Shown here piece after piece: positions 9,301-21,204 of a stretch of DNA of 64,000 bases. The stretch's first letter is position 1. The number at the start of each line of letters is the position of its first letter. The notes beneath the pieces are model-generated. The model made no database searches. It had not been told where the DNA came from and saw only the letters and a list, made by a program, of their open reading frames with translations. The DNA is taken from NCBI RefSeq assembly GCF_036370855.1, contig NC_088101.1:6827501-6891500 (forward strand), given 5' to 3'. Made by a program: the position numbers and the translations under genes. This stretch comes from Dromaius novaehollandiae (Eukaryota; Chordata; Aves; Casuariiformes; Dromaiidae).

Positions 9301-12119
9301 TTGCTTAATTCACTTTGCATTTCACCCCCCGTGATGGCTTTCTGGTTTGATCTGAGCTGCCCGCTCCTGGTGCTGTCCGGCTGCTACCTGGAGCCTTTTC
9401 TGATCCTCGTAGGTTGAACCTGGGGTTACTGTTACACAGGCAGCGATCTGCTTCCATTCAATACAACGTGCAATTCCACACGTGCTTACTGATCAAAAGA
9501 CACTGGATGCATGCTTATGCAGTTTTCATTTAGCTTTAGTTTCTCACAAAACACTCTGTATACACAGGCTTGTTTGAAGCATGACTTCTGCGCACTCTTG
9601 CCTGTGTGCCTAACGCTGCAGGTAATTAAGAGCAGTCCTACTAACTTGTTATGTTGTCAGCAATCGCATGCCAGACGGTTTTCCCTTCCCACCACAGCAA
9701 CAGTTGGAGTTTCTGTGGGGTGGAGTTGGCAGCACTTTCCTCCTCTCCTGGTTGCAAGACTGTCGGACACAGGGTGTGCAGGCAAGGACAGGAGGCTGTG
9801 CCAAGGGATGGGAAGATCCTTTGGGAGCCGTTCTCAGTGGTCCCAGGGGCTGCTCCTATCCTTCCCTGCCATCACCCCATGGTTCTCCTTGTTTCCTCTT
9901 TCATCAGCTTTGCAGCGGAGCCTCTGCAGGGTGACCTGAAGCCCTGGGAGGGTTTTTGAAGGGCCACTTGGGTTTAAACCGCTCTGCCTCCTGTTCATTT
10001 GCAGCCGTGGATTAAGTGGGGCAGCAGTGCTGCCTGAAGGCTCTGTGGTCTCCACCTCCTCAGAGCTGGTCAGAAATCAGCAGTGACCAACTGCTGCCTG
10101 CACGGATCAATCTGTTCTGCTCCATGCAGCGCCAGAGAGACACAGTGTGTCGCCTCGGGGCAGCCGGTGCAGGAGCGGTCCCTGATGCCCTGCAGAGCCG
10201 GCACCTGGGTTTTTACCCACAGCTTAGAAAAGTGATGTGCTGCGACAGGAGTGCTGCTGCTTCTCTTGCGCTCGTGAGCTGTACGTCGCCACCTTTGCTG
10301 TGAACGAGAAGCTGTCAGTGCAGTCTGAGCTGCTGCTTGCATCCCTGTCACGGTGGTCGGGAGGATGGAGGGGGCAGAGAGCTGCCCAGCTCTTATCTTG
10401 GGGTTCGGAAATGGTGAGATGGGGCCGTGATTTCTGTTTTACAGAGGCAGTGTTGCCCTCACCGCCCAGCATCTCTCTAGGGTCCCTGGACGGACGGTCA
10501 CCTCTGGAGGGATGTGTTACAGATAACTGCGTGGGAAGCCCTGGCTACGGTAAGGCTGAGTGCAGGTGTGCGGAGCAGTACTGACCCGAAGGGACCTGAA
10601 GGTCGGCTCATCCGCTCCAGGTTTGGGATCGTCGGTGTTTGGGGCTCAGTGGCCTTAGTGGAAACTGTTGATCGCTGCCTGCTGTTGTGTGATTCCACGC
10701 TGCGTATTTACCTCGGGGAGTTCAGTAGCCACGTGAGGTGTGCGCCAAGCCGAACTCTGCTGGGAGCCAGGGAGATGCTCCGTCCCTCCTCTCGTTGTGT
10801 GCGGGGTAACTTTTTCATTTCTTTGGCTGGCTGATGTTTTGTGTGATTGTGTTTTCATTGCAGCAGTCGTGTCAGGATATACAAACTTTTCAACCTGGGG
10901 AGATTTCCCAAAGAGGATTATTGCAGCCTTTGGGATTCGGGCTGCCTCTTCACGTGCCCTTTGTGCCCCGTCTTTGTGTGCTCAAGGGAGGTCTTTTACT
11001 CTAGAATTGAGGAGTGAAGGCTTGTGGCTGACAGTATTTGCTGTCTTTGCAAGTAGCATTGCAATTGCAGAAAGGTCCCTTTTCTCCTCCCTGAGAGCTT
11101 TTGAAGAGCAAGGAGCCAGCATTGCTCTTCCTCACTTGTTCCCAAAGCTCCAGGCTGAGGGGTGCGGCTTCGTTGCTCCTGGGTACGTTAGCCTTTGCTG
11201 GCCGTTCAAATCCTTGTTCTGGGGCTGCCAGTGCACTCTGGGTGCTTTCTGAAAAACGCAAGCTGCAGTTGGCTGTGTGTTGGCTGCGTCTGGCAGCCTT
11301 AACAGGCATCTTGGCTCCCGGTCCTTATTACTGGACCTTGATGGAGCCCCGGCTTGCAGAGGGATTTACCTCCTCCAGCAGCAGCAGCAGCAGAGAGCAC
11401 CAAGGCACTGGTGAAAAGGGAGGTGCCGATCATGCGCCAGCTCGCGAGGATCACTGCCGTTGCCTGGGTAGGGCAAAACTGCCTGTGGGGTAGCTCAGCA
11501 GTTCAGTTGATCACCAGGCAAATGAGCCCAAGTTTGCCGTTTTTCTAGATTTGGAAGAATGCCCTAAGTGGCTTCACAAATCCGTGCTACAGCAGGGGAG
11601 CTCCCAGTGTATTTGGGATGGGGAGGAAATCAAAGCCTGTTAGCAGTAAGTGTAGAGGAAGTGGGGCTCTGAATGTGCCCTGGCCTTTCTCTTTTGGATG
11701 TTAACTCCGACTATTGGAGCTGAGACACTGACCTAGAAGCATTTGAAAGACACGGCAGTGCCTGGCTGGGTTGAGCCGGAGTGACAGGAGAGCGGCAAAG
11801 CCTAGCAGGGCATTGCACCTAACCTGGGCTCCTTTTCCCTGCTGCAGAGGTCCCCGAGCAGAGGTGCCGCTCATCTGGAGTCCCCCCAGGAAAATGCGGG
11901 CGATGCTCCCCAGGAGCTGGGTGGCCGCTGCAGCCTGCCAGACAGTGCTGTGGCCACGGCCTCATCTGCTGCCCCTTCCTGGGAAGCTGCCGCTCACCTG
12001 TGAGCTCCTGCAGCTGCTCTTGTGTCTCCAAGGTCAGACTCGGGGAGCTGCTTTGCACCGCAGGAATTGCTCAAGGTTGGCAATGGCTGCAGTAAGCAAC
12101 AGGCTGCTGCGAAATCCTC

Positions 12120-15100
12120 TCTGTGGTTCCTCTCCATCCCTTGTTCTCTTCTTGCTCTCTCTCTCTCTTCTCTGCCTTCCTCTCCTCTCTCTCTTGCCTT
12201 CTTTCCCCTCTCTTTCCCTCTCCTTGCCTCTTTCCCTCTTTTTCCTTCTTTCTCTTTCACTTTCTCTCCCTCACTCACTTTCTCCCTTCTTCTCTCTCTC
12301 TCTTCTCTCTCCTCTGTTCTCTCCCTCTCCCTCTCTGTCTCCTTCTGTCTTCTCTTTGTTTCTCTTACTTTCTCTACCTGTCTCCTGCATTTCTCTTCTT
12401 GTCTCACTCTTTCTCTCTTCTCATTGTCTTTCTCTTTCTTACTTTTTCTTTCTCTCTCCCTCTCTTTCTCTACCTCACTTTCTCTTTTTTGCTTTTCTCT
12501 CATATCTGCCCATCCTTCTCTCTTTCTGTCTCTCCGTTTGCCTCTCGTTTCCTCTTTTCTCTCTTCTTCCCCCTTTGTCTCTCTTGTTCTTTTTTCTCTC
12601 CTTTCCCTCCTCTCTCCTTCCTTCTTTCTCTTTCTTCACCCTTTCTCCCTTTTCTCCATATTTCTCTCTTTTCTTCTCTCCCTTTCTCCCTCCCTCTCTT
12701 TCCTCCTCCCTCTTTCTCCCTCTTCTCTCACCCCCCTCTAGTCTCTTCTTTCTCTCTCTCTTTTGCTTTCTCCCCTTTCCCCCTTTCTCTTTTCCCTTTT
12801 TCTCTCTTCATTTCTCTCTCCATCTTTCTCTCTCTCCATCTTTCTCTTGTTCTCTCTTCTCTCCTCTCCCTCTCCCTCTCTTTCCCTCTTTCTTTCTCTC
12901 TTCCTTTCTCTTCCTCTTTCTCTCTCCCTCCCTCTCTTGCTTTCATTTATCTCATTCTGTTCTCTCCGTCTACTTGTCTCCTCTCTCCCACTTTCTCTCC
13001 CTTTCCTTCTGTCATCTTGTCTCTCTTCCTCTGTCCTTCTGTATTTCTCTTCCTCTCTCACTCTTTCACTCTTCTCACTCTTGTTCTCACTCTCACTCCT
13101 TCCCTCCTCCTTTCTCTTTTGCTTTACCTCACTTTCTCTCTTCCTTTCTTCTTTCTCTTTCTCCCTCCCTTTCTCTTTCCCTCTCTCTCTCCTTCTCTTC
13201 CAGTCTCCTTTCTTTTTCTTCTCTCCCCCCTCTTTCTTCCTCTTTCTCCCTCTCCCTGTCTCTTTTTCATTCTCCCTCTCCCTCCCTTTTTTCTTTTTCT
13301 TTCCCACTTTTTTTCTCTCCCTATCACACTTCCCCTCCCTCTTTCTCTCCCTCTCTCCCTCTTTCTCTTTTGCTTTCCTCTCTTCTCTCCTACCACTCTC
13401 TTCTTTCCCCATCACCTTCTCTCCCTCTTTGCCTTTCTCTCACTCACTCCCTCTTTTTCCCTTTCTCCTTCTCATATTCTCTTCCTCTGTCTGTTTCTCT
13501 GTCCCTCTCTTTCTCCCTCTCTCTCTCTCTCCCTCCTTCCTTCCCTCCCTTTTTTCTGTCTCCTTCTGTCGCTCTCTCTTAGCTCCCTCTTTTCTTTCTC
13601 TTACTTTGTCCTGTATTTCTCATCTCACTCACTCGCTTTCTCCCTCTTCATTACTTTTTTTGTCTCCTTCTCTTTTCCTCTCTCTCCCTCCCCTTCTCCC
13701 CTCTCCTTCTCCCGCTCTTCTCCCCCCACTCTTTCCCCCTCTTCCCCGCTCTTTCCCCCTTCCCCCCTCTCTTCCCCCCTTCCCCCTCTCTCTTTCCCCC
13801 TCTCTTCCCCCTTTCTCTTCCCCCTCTTTCCCCCTCTCTTCCCCCTTTCTCTTCCCCCCTCTTCCCCCTCTCTCTTCCCCCTCTCTCTTCCCCCCTCTCT
13901 TCCCCCCTCTCTTCCCCCTCTCTCTTCCCCCCTCTCTTCCCCCTCTCTCTTCCCCCCTCTCTTCCCCCTCTCTCTTTCCCCTCTCTCTCTTCCCCCCCTT
14001 CCCCCCCTTCCCCCCTCTCTTCCCCCTCTCTCCCCCCTCTCTTCCCCCCCCTCTTCCCCTCCTCTCTTCCCCCTCTCTCTTCCCCCCTCTTCCCCCTTTC
14101 TCTTCCCCTCTTTCAACTCTCTCTCTTCCCCTCTCTCTTCCCCCTCTCTCTTCCCCCTCTCTCTTCCCCTCTTCCTGTCTCTCTCTTCCCCCTCTCTCTT
14201 CCCCTCTCTCTTCCCCCCTCTTTCCCCCCTCTCTCTTCCCCCCTTTCCCCCCCTCTCTTCCCCCCTCTCTTCCCCCCTCTCTTCCCCCCTCTCTTCCCCC
14301 CCTCTTCCCCCCTCTCTCTTCCCCCTCTCTCTTCCCCCCCCTTTCCCCCCTCTCTTTTCCCCCTCTCTCTTCCCCCTCTCTCTTCCCCCTCTCTCTTCCC
14401 CCCTCTCTCTTTCCCCCTCTCTCTTTCCCCCTCTCTCTCTTCCCCCCCCCTTCCCCCACCTGCTTCCTCCCTCCTCCCTCATGCTATTTCTGGTTTTCTC
14501 TTTATCTCTCTGTCTCTCTAGCTCACTTCCTGTCTTTTGCTTGTCTCTCCTTTCTCTCCTATCTACCACTCCTTCTTTCTCATTCTTTCCCTCTCATTGC
14601 CTCTCTTTCCTTTCTCTCTCTTTTGTTCTACTCCTTCCCTCTCCCTCTTCCCCCTCTTTTTCTCCTTTTTTCTTTCCCTCCCTTTCCCTCATTCTTTCTC
14701 TCTCTCCCTTCCTCCTCCTCTGTTCTTTCTCTTTCCCTCTCTCCATCTCTCCTTTTCTCATCCTTTCCCTCTCTCTGTTCCCCCTGTCTTCTTTTCTTTC
14801 TCTCTTTTTCTCTCCCTTTCTCTCTTCTGTCTTCTCTCCCTTTCTCTCTTCTTTCCCTCTTTCTTTCCTGTCTTCCTCTTTTTTCTTTCTCTTTTCTTTT
14901 TCTCCCTTTCCCTCTCACTCTTTATCTCCTCTCTTCTTTCCCTTTCTCTCTCTTTTTTTCTCTTTTTCTCCCTCCCTCCCTCTCTATTCCTTCTCTCTTT
15001 CCCTGTTTCCCTGTCGTTCTCACTCGCTCCCTTTCTCTCTCCATTTCTCCCCTCTCTTCCCCCTTTCTCCTCTCCCTCTTTCTCATTCTTTTTCACTCCT

Positions 15101-16950
15101 TCTCTCTCCTCTTTCTCTTTCTCCCTCCTTCTGTCTCCCTCTTTCTTCTTCCCCTTTTTCCATATTTACCTCCCTCTTACTCCCTTTCTCTTCTTTCTCC
15201 ATTTTTCTCTCTTGCTTTTTGTCTCTTTTCTTTTTCTCTCTCCCTCCCACTCCCCCTTTTTCTCTTTCACTCTCACACTTTTCTCTTTTTACCTCTCTTT
15301 TCCCTTTCTCTTTCTTGCTGTCTTATTTTCCTTTTCTTTCTTGCTCTCTCTTCTTTTCGTTCTCTCCGTTATGCTTTTTCTGTCTCACTCCTCCTCCCTC
15401 TTTTTCTCTCTCCCTCTATCCTTCTTTCTTCCTCCCTCTTTCTCAATTTCTCTCCCTTTCTTCCCTTTTCTTTCTTTTCTCTATCCCTCACCCTCTTCTT
15501 TCTCTTTTCCTCTCTCCTCTCCTCAACTCCCTTTCTCTCGTCTTTCTCTCCATCTTCCTCTCTCCTCTCTACTATTCCTTTTCTGTTCCTCTCTTCCTCT
15601 CCCCCTTCCTCTCTCCTCCCCTCTCTCCTCCTCTCTTCCTCGCTCTTCCTCTCCCTCTCTCCCTCCTTCCCTCCCCCTCTCCCTTCCCTCTTCCCCCTCC
15701 CATTTCTTCCCTTCTCTCTCCCTTTTTCTCTCAACCTCTCCTTCCTCCCTCTTTCTCTCCTTCTCTCTCCTCTCTTCCTCTCTTTTGTCTCTGCTGTGTC
15801 ACTCTCTACCTTTCCCTCTTTCTCTCTCTGCCTTGTCTCTTTCTTGCTCTCTTCCTCTGTCCTTCTGTATTCTCTTCCTCTCTCACTTTGTCTTTCTCTT
15901 TTCTCACTCTTGTTCTCACTCTTTTTCTCTCACTCCTCCCCTGCTTCTCTTTACCTCACTTTCTCTTCCCTCTCTTTTGCTTTTCATCCCTCTCCTTTCT
16001 TTTCCCCTCTCTGCCTCCCTTTTTTTCTTACATCTCCCCCTTTTTTCTCATTCTCCCTCTTTCCCACTTTCCCTTTTTTTCTTCCTTTCCTTCTTTAACT
16101 CTTATTCTTTTTCTCTTCCTTTCTCTCTCCCTTTCTTTCCCTCTTTCCCTCCCTCCCTCTCCCTTTTTGTTTCTTCTTGTTTCTCTCTTTCACTTTCTCT
16201 TTTCCCCTCCCTTTCTTCCTCATCTGCTTTTCTTTGTCTCTGTCCCTTTCTCTCTCTCCTTCTCCCTCCTCTCTCTTTCCCTTCCTTCCTTCCTCTTCCT
16301 GTCTTTCTCTCTTGTTCTCTCTTTATTTCTCCCCTTCTCTTTCTCTCCATTTTCCCTTTTTCTTTCTCCCTCCTTTCTTACTTCTCTCTCTCTCCCCTCT
16401 TTCTCCCTCCTTTCTTTCCTTCCTTTCTCTTTCTCTGTCTTTGGTCTGTCTCTGCCCTTCTCTCTCTCTCTCCATTTTCCCTTTTCTGTCTTTCTCTCCC
16501 CTTCTTTCTCGCTTTCTCTCCTTTTCTTTCTTCTCTTTCTCCCCCGATCTCTTTCTCCTTTTCCTGCTTTTTCTCTTTTGCTCTCTCACTCTCTGACACC
16601 ACTTTCTCTGCCTTTCTCCCTCTTCCTTCCTTTCTTTTCCTCTCTCTACCTTCTTCTCACAGTCTTCTCTCCTCCCTCCTCTCTTCTCTTTCTTTCCCTC
16701 TCTCTGTGCTGCTCTCTTATTCTCTCGTTCTATTTCTCTTTTGTCTCACTCTCTCCTCTCTCTGTACTTGTTGCTCTCCTTCTCTCTGTTCTCTCCTCTT
16801 TTTCTCCCTTTCGCTCTTTCTCAATCTCTTTTTTCCCTTTCTCTCTCTTTCTTCCTTATGTTTCTTCTTTTCTCTCTTCCCTCCCTTTCCTCCCTCTTCC
16901 CCCCATCTTCACCCCTGTTTCCCCCCTTCTCTTTCCCCTGTCTTCCCCCT
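12120..16950. repeat. 4.8-kb homopyrimidine (plus) / homopurine (minus) tract
   Basis: The plus strand is almost entirely C and T, mostly irregular TTTCTC and CTCTCC mixtures, with only scattered purines. Since every stop codon needs a purine, plus-strand frames stay open for up to 1,627 codons of Ser/Leu/Phe/Pro, and minus-strand frames give long Arg/Glu/Lys/Gly strings. These are not genes. Such tracts can form triplex (H-DNA) structures and often stall polymerases. Confidence 0.95.
13683..14458. repeat. C-rich core of the pyrimidine tract, short tandem units
   Basis: Within the pyrimidine tract this block is built from units close to CTCTCTTCCCCC, about 10-14 bp each, with runs of five or more C. 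It is clearly more regular than the TTTC-rich arms on both sides, as if a young array expanded inside an older pyrimidine tract. Confidence 0.85.
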
Positions 16951-17880
16951 GGAATCTGGTGAAGGGAGAAGGTACACCTTGTGGTATTAATATACAGAAT
17001 CAGTAATTAATAGATAATAAATGTTGCTCATATGTGGCAAACTGAATTGTCAGTATTGCATAAAGATGGTTTTCTTCCTCCTCCGCATGAGTCTCACACA
17101 ATAAACATGAACTCAGGGCCTGAAGTACTAGAGTCTTTGTGCGAATATGTCTGCGGCTACTTCCAGATGCACTTGTCTGAGTCGCCATACGAGCTGTAAC
17201 ACTGTGAGGTGCTGCCTTGTCCTCTGCTGGTCTCTGAAGGTAAGCAGTGACTGTGCAAAAAACATTCTTGTGCTTGACCAGGCACTCTGTCAAGAGTGTT
17301 TCTTGCTGATGTGAGCTGCGTCCAGGTTCCTCAGGCAACATCATTTGGACTGCAGATTTTGCCATTAGCAAAACGCGCACAACTGAGTGTGCACTGTTAG
17401 AGAGAGATCTCTGTCAGTTGAACTGGAGTACTCAAGCTTTTGAAGGGCATTGCGTTCATCATTGAATCCTGCATCGTGGGGTGCAGGTTATTTGTATTTC
17501 TAACCTCAGGACCAGGAGTGGAAAGGCGAGCAATTTTCCCCTCTGATGTATGGGAATGAAGCCTAACTGTGCAATTTTCAGCTGTGTTTTTTCCTGCACA
17601 CAGGAAGTGTCACCAAAAACTAGAGCCAGTCTTTGCCCTTAGTGAAGACAGACGTTTTAATTCCTTCTGTAACAGACTAATTCAATAAGACGGCTCCATT
17701 TCTGGTAGGTTGTTAGGAATAGGCATTGCGTGTCCCAGGGAACTCTCAAGAGTCCCCCTTCTCTTTTGCGTATAGGTAGAAGCAGTCTGTGACACACAGC
17801 GAATGTGATGTTCCCATGTGCCCTGTGCGAGTGGCTGCTGCCCCGGGAGCTTTCCCCTCCAGCCATACCCTGTTGGGTGG
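16951..17880. other. Spacer; one unassigned 126-codon minus-strand open frame
   Basis: Ordinary-composition DNA after the pyrimidine tract. A minus-strand open frame covers 17380-17000 but has no domain I recognise. On the plus strand GAAG/GTAAGC at about 17240 looks like a splice donor. I cannot support a gene here. Confidence 0.3.
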
Positions 17881-18600
17881 TGAGGTGTGTTGGACCAGAG
17901 ACCGCCCGGGCCCCGCAGTGCCCCCACGGCGCGTGGGCGGACCCGGGCGGTACCGGAACCAGCGAGGCGGGGCGGGGCAGGGCGAGCCGGGCCCTGGCAG
18001 TAGCGGCTGCAACAGGAGCAGAAGAGCAAGAGCAGCAGAAGCAGCAGATACCAGCGGGGAGGGGGGCACCAGGGGCGGGACGGGGCTCTGGGTGTGCGGG
18101 GAGGGGAAATGGAGATACTGAGGGTCGCCGGAGCAGACCGAGGCAGGGAGGGTCACACCGGGACCGCCTGGCTCTCTCCCCTCCTGATGGGATCCCCGGG
18201 GGGCTCGGGCAGGGGCCGCCCCCAGTTCCCCCCTGGCTGCTGGCACCGGCGCTGGGCTGGGGCCCCTCCACTGGGAGAGCCCTGGACCAGGCCTGGTGCG
18301 GAGCCAGACAGGGCTGCGAGCACTCACGGGACACCTCTTCCCTCCTGCAGGACCCCAGGAGCCAGGGAACGGCGGGGCCGGGGCTGCCGGGACCGACCGA
18401 GCCGGATGGAGCCGCAGAGACGCTGCCGAGAGCCCAGAGTCGCTGCTGCCCGGCCCCGCAGCCTGGGGCTGCTCTGGTGCAGGGCCCCGCGAGAGTGACC
18501 CAGCTGGGAAGCAGCTGCTGTCCTGGGACAGGGGGGGTCACTGGGTCCTGCTGGGGCAGCCCTGAGCCCCTGTGTGGGGTCAGCGAGTGACCAGCGCGGG
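17880..18600. promoter_or_regulatory. GC-rich, CpG-containing island with GC boxes
   Basis: Around 17970-17990 the sequence GAGGCGGGGCGGGGC gives overlapping Sp1-type boxes, followed by a CAG/AGC-rich stretch. On the plus strand a pyrimidine-rich CTCCTGCAG at about 18341-18349 resembles a splice acceptor, with an ATG in a fair context at 18405. The open frames are unlike any family I know. A promoter or first exon is possible, direction unknown. Confidence 0.35.
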
Positions 18601-18629
18601 GGTGTTGGGATGGTGACGAGCAATGAGCT

Positions 18630-19070
18630 CGTGTACATGGCATCAATATTGACTCGTTAGTTCATACTGATTCAATACCTATAAGCTAACTGGTTAGTTA
18701 TTATTGAAAGTACTGACAGCACCATAAATCAATCACTGCTTTAATAGTGGAGCAGTACTGAAGCCTTAGCTGATGTATATGGAATCAGTGTTGACTAATG
18801 ACCTTATGTGTATGGAATCACTGTTGACTAATTAGTTACTAAATAACCAGTTACCTTATAGGTACTGAAGTAATAGTAAGCATTCAAAGTATTGTGTAAA
18901 TGCTAACTGATCAGCTTCTATATGTTGAATCACTGCTGGCTAATTGAACTAATTGAGCAGTTTGCTTAGGTCTGTTGAATTGATACTGACTCAGTGATCA
19001 GTCTTGATTCAATACCTATAAGCTAACTGGTTAATTAGGGTTGAAAGGAGGGGATGAGTGTTGCATAAAT
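18630..19070. repeat. AT-rich degenerate repeat patch
   Basis: An AT-rich block flanked by GC-rich DNA, built from variants of TGTTGACTAAT, TATGGAATCA and CCTATAAGCTAACTGGTTA. One 28-bp stretch starting GATTCAATACC is repeated exactly at 18669 and 19006. It looks like a decayed tandem array. Confidence 0.75.
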
Positions 19071-19199
19071 AGTGGACTTGGCCAATGATGCCTACTGGTG
19101 TTTTTCTCCCCAAAAAACTGCTTTTGTGCCAGAGACTCTCAGATGCAAGGTTTGGGCTGGTGCATGCCAGCCTCCCTGCCCTTGGGGCACTCGCAGACC

Positions 19200-19900
19200 C
19201 CTGCACACACACCCCCCTTTCAGGGAGGGTCCACACACCCTGCCCCTTCCCCCCAGCCCTCTGCCTCCCCCCACCCCAAAAAGGGCCCCCTCATCCCCCA
19301 CTTTGGGGCTGGAAATGGCCAGACTCACCTCCGTTTCCAAGTCCCCACAACACAGGACTTGGTCTCCATTTTCAGGCACAGAAACAGCACATTGAACCTC
19401 CATTTGTGGCCCCCAAAACACAGGACTTAGCCTCTCTTTTGGACCCCCCAATGCAGGCCTCGAGAACAGGGGAGTGTGCTTGAAAACAGGGACTAAGCTT
19501 CCATTTGTGGGTCCAGAAATGCAGCACTCTGCCTCTGGTTGTAGCACCCCAAAACAGTCAGCCTCACCTCCATTTCCAAGTCCCAGAAACGCACGACTTA
19601 GTCGCCTTTTCTGGGCCCAAAAACATAGCACTTGGTCTCTGCTTTGAGAATAAAACCCAGCCAACTAAGCCTCCATTTCAGGCCCCAAAAACGCAGGCCT
19701 TAGTCTTCACAGCTTGCAACCACACAAGCAGCTAACAGAAAGCCCCTGTTTCTGGCCCCCCAAAACGCAGGCTTTAGCCTCTGCTTCCAACCGCAAAAAT
19801 GGCGCGCTAAGCCTCTGCTGCTGATGCAAAACCACAGGGCTTCAGCCCTGCTTCTGAGCTCAGAGACGCAGGGCTTGGGCACCTGGTCTTGGCTCGAACA
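19200..19900 (+). repeat. Degenerate minisatellite, about 45-60 bp unit
   Basis: Repeated variants of CCCCAAAACGCAGGACTTAG followed by CCTCCATTT and CCAAGTCC recur about every 50 bp, with much divergence between units. The same unit occurs in reverse orientation at 34900-35130 and 50400-50575. Confidence 0.75.
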
Positions 19901-19929
19901 CACAGCCTCCAGCCCCCAAACCCGCAGGA

Positions 19930-20400
19930 TGTGGCCTCTTTTTGCCCGGCAGCCCCGGCCCGCTCGCAGCCCCAGCCCTGGCTCTCCCCCACGTCCCCTC
20001 CCCCGCGGCCGAGCCCCCCCCACTCCTCAGCTGGGGCCGCCGCCCTCCCCGCCCCCAGCGCCACGCGGGGCGACGGAAGTGGGACGGAGGCACCAGAACG
20101 ACGGCAGCCGCGACAGACCAAACTGAGCTTCTCGCACGCGGCGGCCCGCGCATGCGCCCTGGCACCGCCCCGCCCCCGAGCTCCCGGCTCCGCCCCCACC
20201 CCCGAGAGCGGCCCCGGCCCGGCCCCGCCCCCGCACTCCGGGCCTCAGAGCGGCCCCGGCCCTGGCAACGGCCCCGCCGCGGCCTGTGTCACGAGCCCGC
20301 CGTCCTCGGCCAGGCCGCGCGCGCTGCAGGGGACTTGCCGGCAGTGCGGGGCGACCGGTGGGACGTGCCGGCAGTGCGGGGCGACCGGTGAGTCCCGCTC
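19930..20400. promoter_or_regulatory. CpG island with GC boxes and an NRF1-type site
   Basis: Dense CpG, several CCGCCCC boxes (around 20166-20230) and a GCGCATGCGC palindrome at 20148-20157, features of a housekeeping-type promoter. At 20333-20395 a 29-bp unit containing GCCGGCAGTGCGGGGCGACC is tandemly duplicated; the second copy ends in CCG/GTGAGT, a good plus-strand splice donor, so a plus-strand first exon may end near 20390. No downstream coding exon was recognised. Confidence 0.5.
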
Positions 20401-20499
20401 CCCCGCCACGGGACCGGGCTGCCCGTGCCCGGCCCCAGCGCTGCGCCCCCCCCGCACCCGCGGTCCTGCCATGCCCCTGGGGAGCAGCCCTGCCCGCTG

Positions 20500-21060
20500 C
20501 CCCCTCGGGGCCCCTCTCAGTGCCTCCCAGTGTCCCCAGTGACCCCGGAGTCCCCAGGCACCTCCCAGTGCCCCCCAGTAGCCCCAGTGCTCCCCGCACC
20601 CCCACTTGCCCCTCGGTCCCTCTGCTCCCCCTGGGGCCCCTCCCAGCCCTAGTCCTAGTCCCACCCCATCAGCCCTCTCACTCCAGTTCCCCCTGGTCTC
20701 CCCGGGCAACTCTGGGTGCCCCCTCATTTCCCCAGGCACCTCCTGGTATCCCCCAGTGTCCGCAGTATCCCCAAGCACCTCCCAGTGCCCCCAGGGCCCC
20801 CGGCTGCTCCCCCTGCCCCCATCGCCCCAAGCACCTCCCAGTATCCCCAGGCCCCCCAGTGTCCCATATGCCCCCAGGCACCTCCCAGTGCCCCTCAGTG
20901 TCCCAAGTGGCCCCACTATCCCCACTTGCCCCTCGGTCCCTCTACTCCCCCTGGGGCCCCTCTCATCCCCAGTCCCACCCCATAGGCCCTACTCACCCCA
21001 GAGCTCCCAGTGCCCCAGGCTGCTCCCACTGCCCCCGTCACCCCCAGGCCCCCCTCACCC
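20500..21060. repeat. C-rich minisatellite
   Basis: Imperfect tandem units built from CACCTCCCAGTGCCCC and CCCAGT/CCCCAG blocks, on the minus strand GGCACTGGGAGGTGC. It lies just past the 3' end of the MROH-like gene, and the many short proline-rich frames across it are not genes. Confidence 0.85.
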
Positions 21061-21198
21061 CGCTCTCTCCACTCCCCTGTGTCCCCAGGCAGCGCCACAC
21101 TGCACCAAGGCCACATCTGGGGGGTGGCAGGGCCGGGGCCGGCGCAAGACCCCCCACAGAGCCCCACACGGCTGCCACTTTCCCTGCGAGGACGCAGC

Positions 21199-21204
21199 TT
21201 TATT
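21199..21204 (-). terminator. Polyadenylation signal AATAAA of the MROH-like gene
   Basis: Minus-strand AATAAA at 21204-21199, about 100 nt into the last candidate exon and just upstream of the C-rich minisatellite; placement fits the 3' end of the gene. Confidence 0.6.

Larger units (their letters stand above)
3772..12119. other. 8.3 kb with no recognised gene
   Basis: Mixed-composition sequence between the provirus and the pyrimidine tract. The open frames are short (at most about 210 codons), overlap on both strands and show no protein domain I recognise. I saw no CR1 3' end repeat, no tRNA and no LTR pair. It holds a 38-bp inverted repeat (5582-5619 and 6131-6168), an NRF1-type palindrome (6308-6317) and a short CAG run near 11380. 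It could contain introns or distal parts of a gene; nothing here proves that. Confidence 0.5.

Noticed and set aside
12123-17006. 1,627-codon plus-strand open frame rich in Ser, Leu, Phe and Pro
   Set aside because: It lies in the homopyrimidine tract; stop codons cannot occur without purines, so openness has no meaning. No domain or start context.
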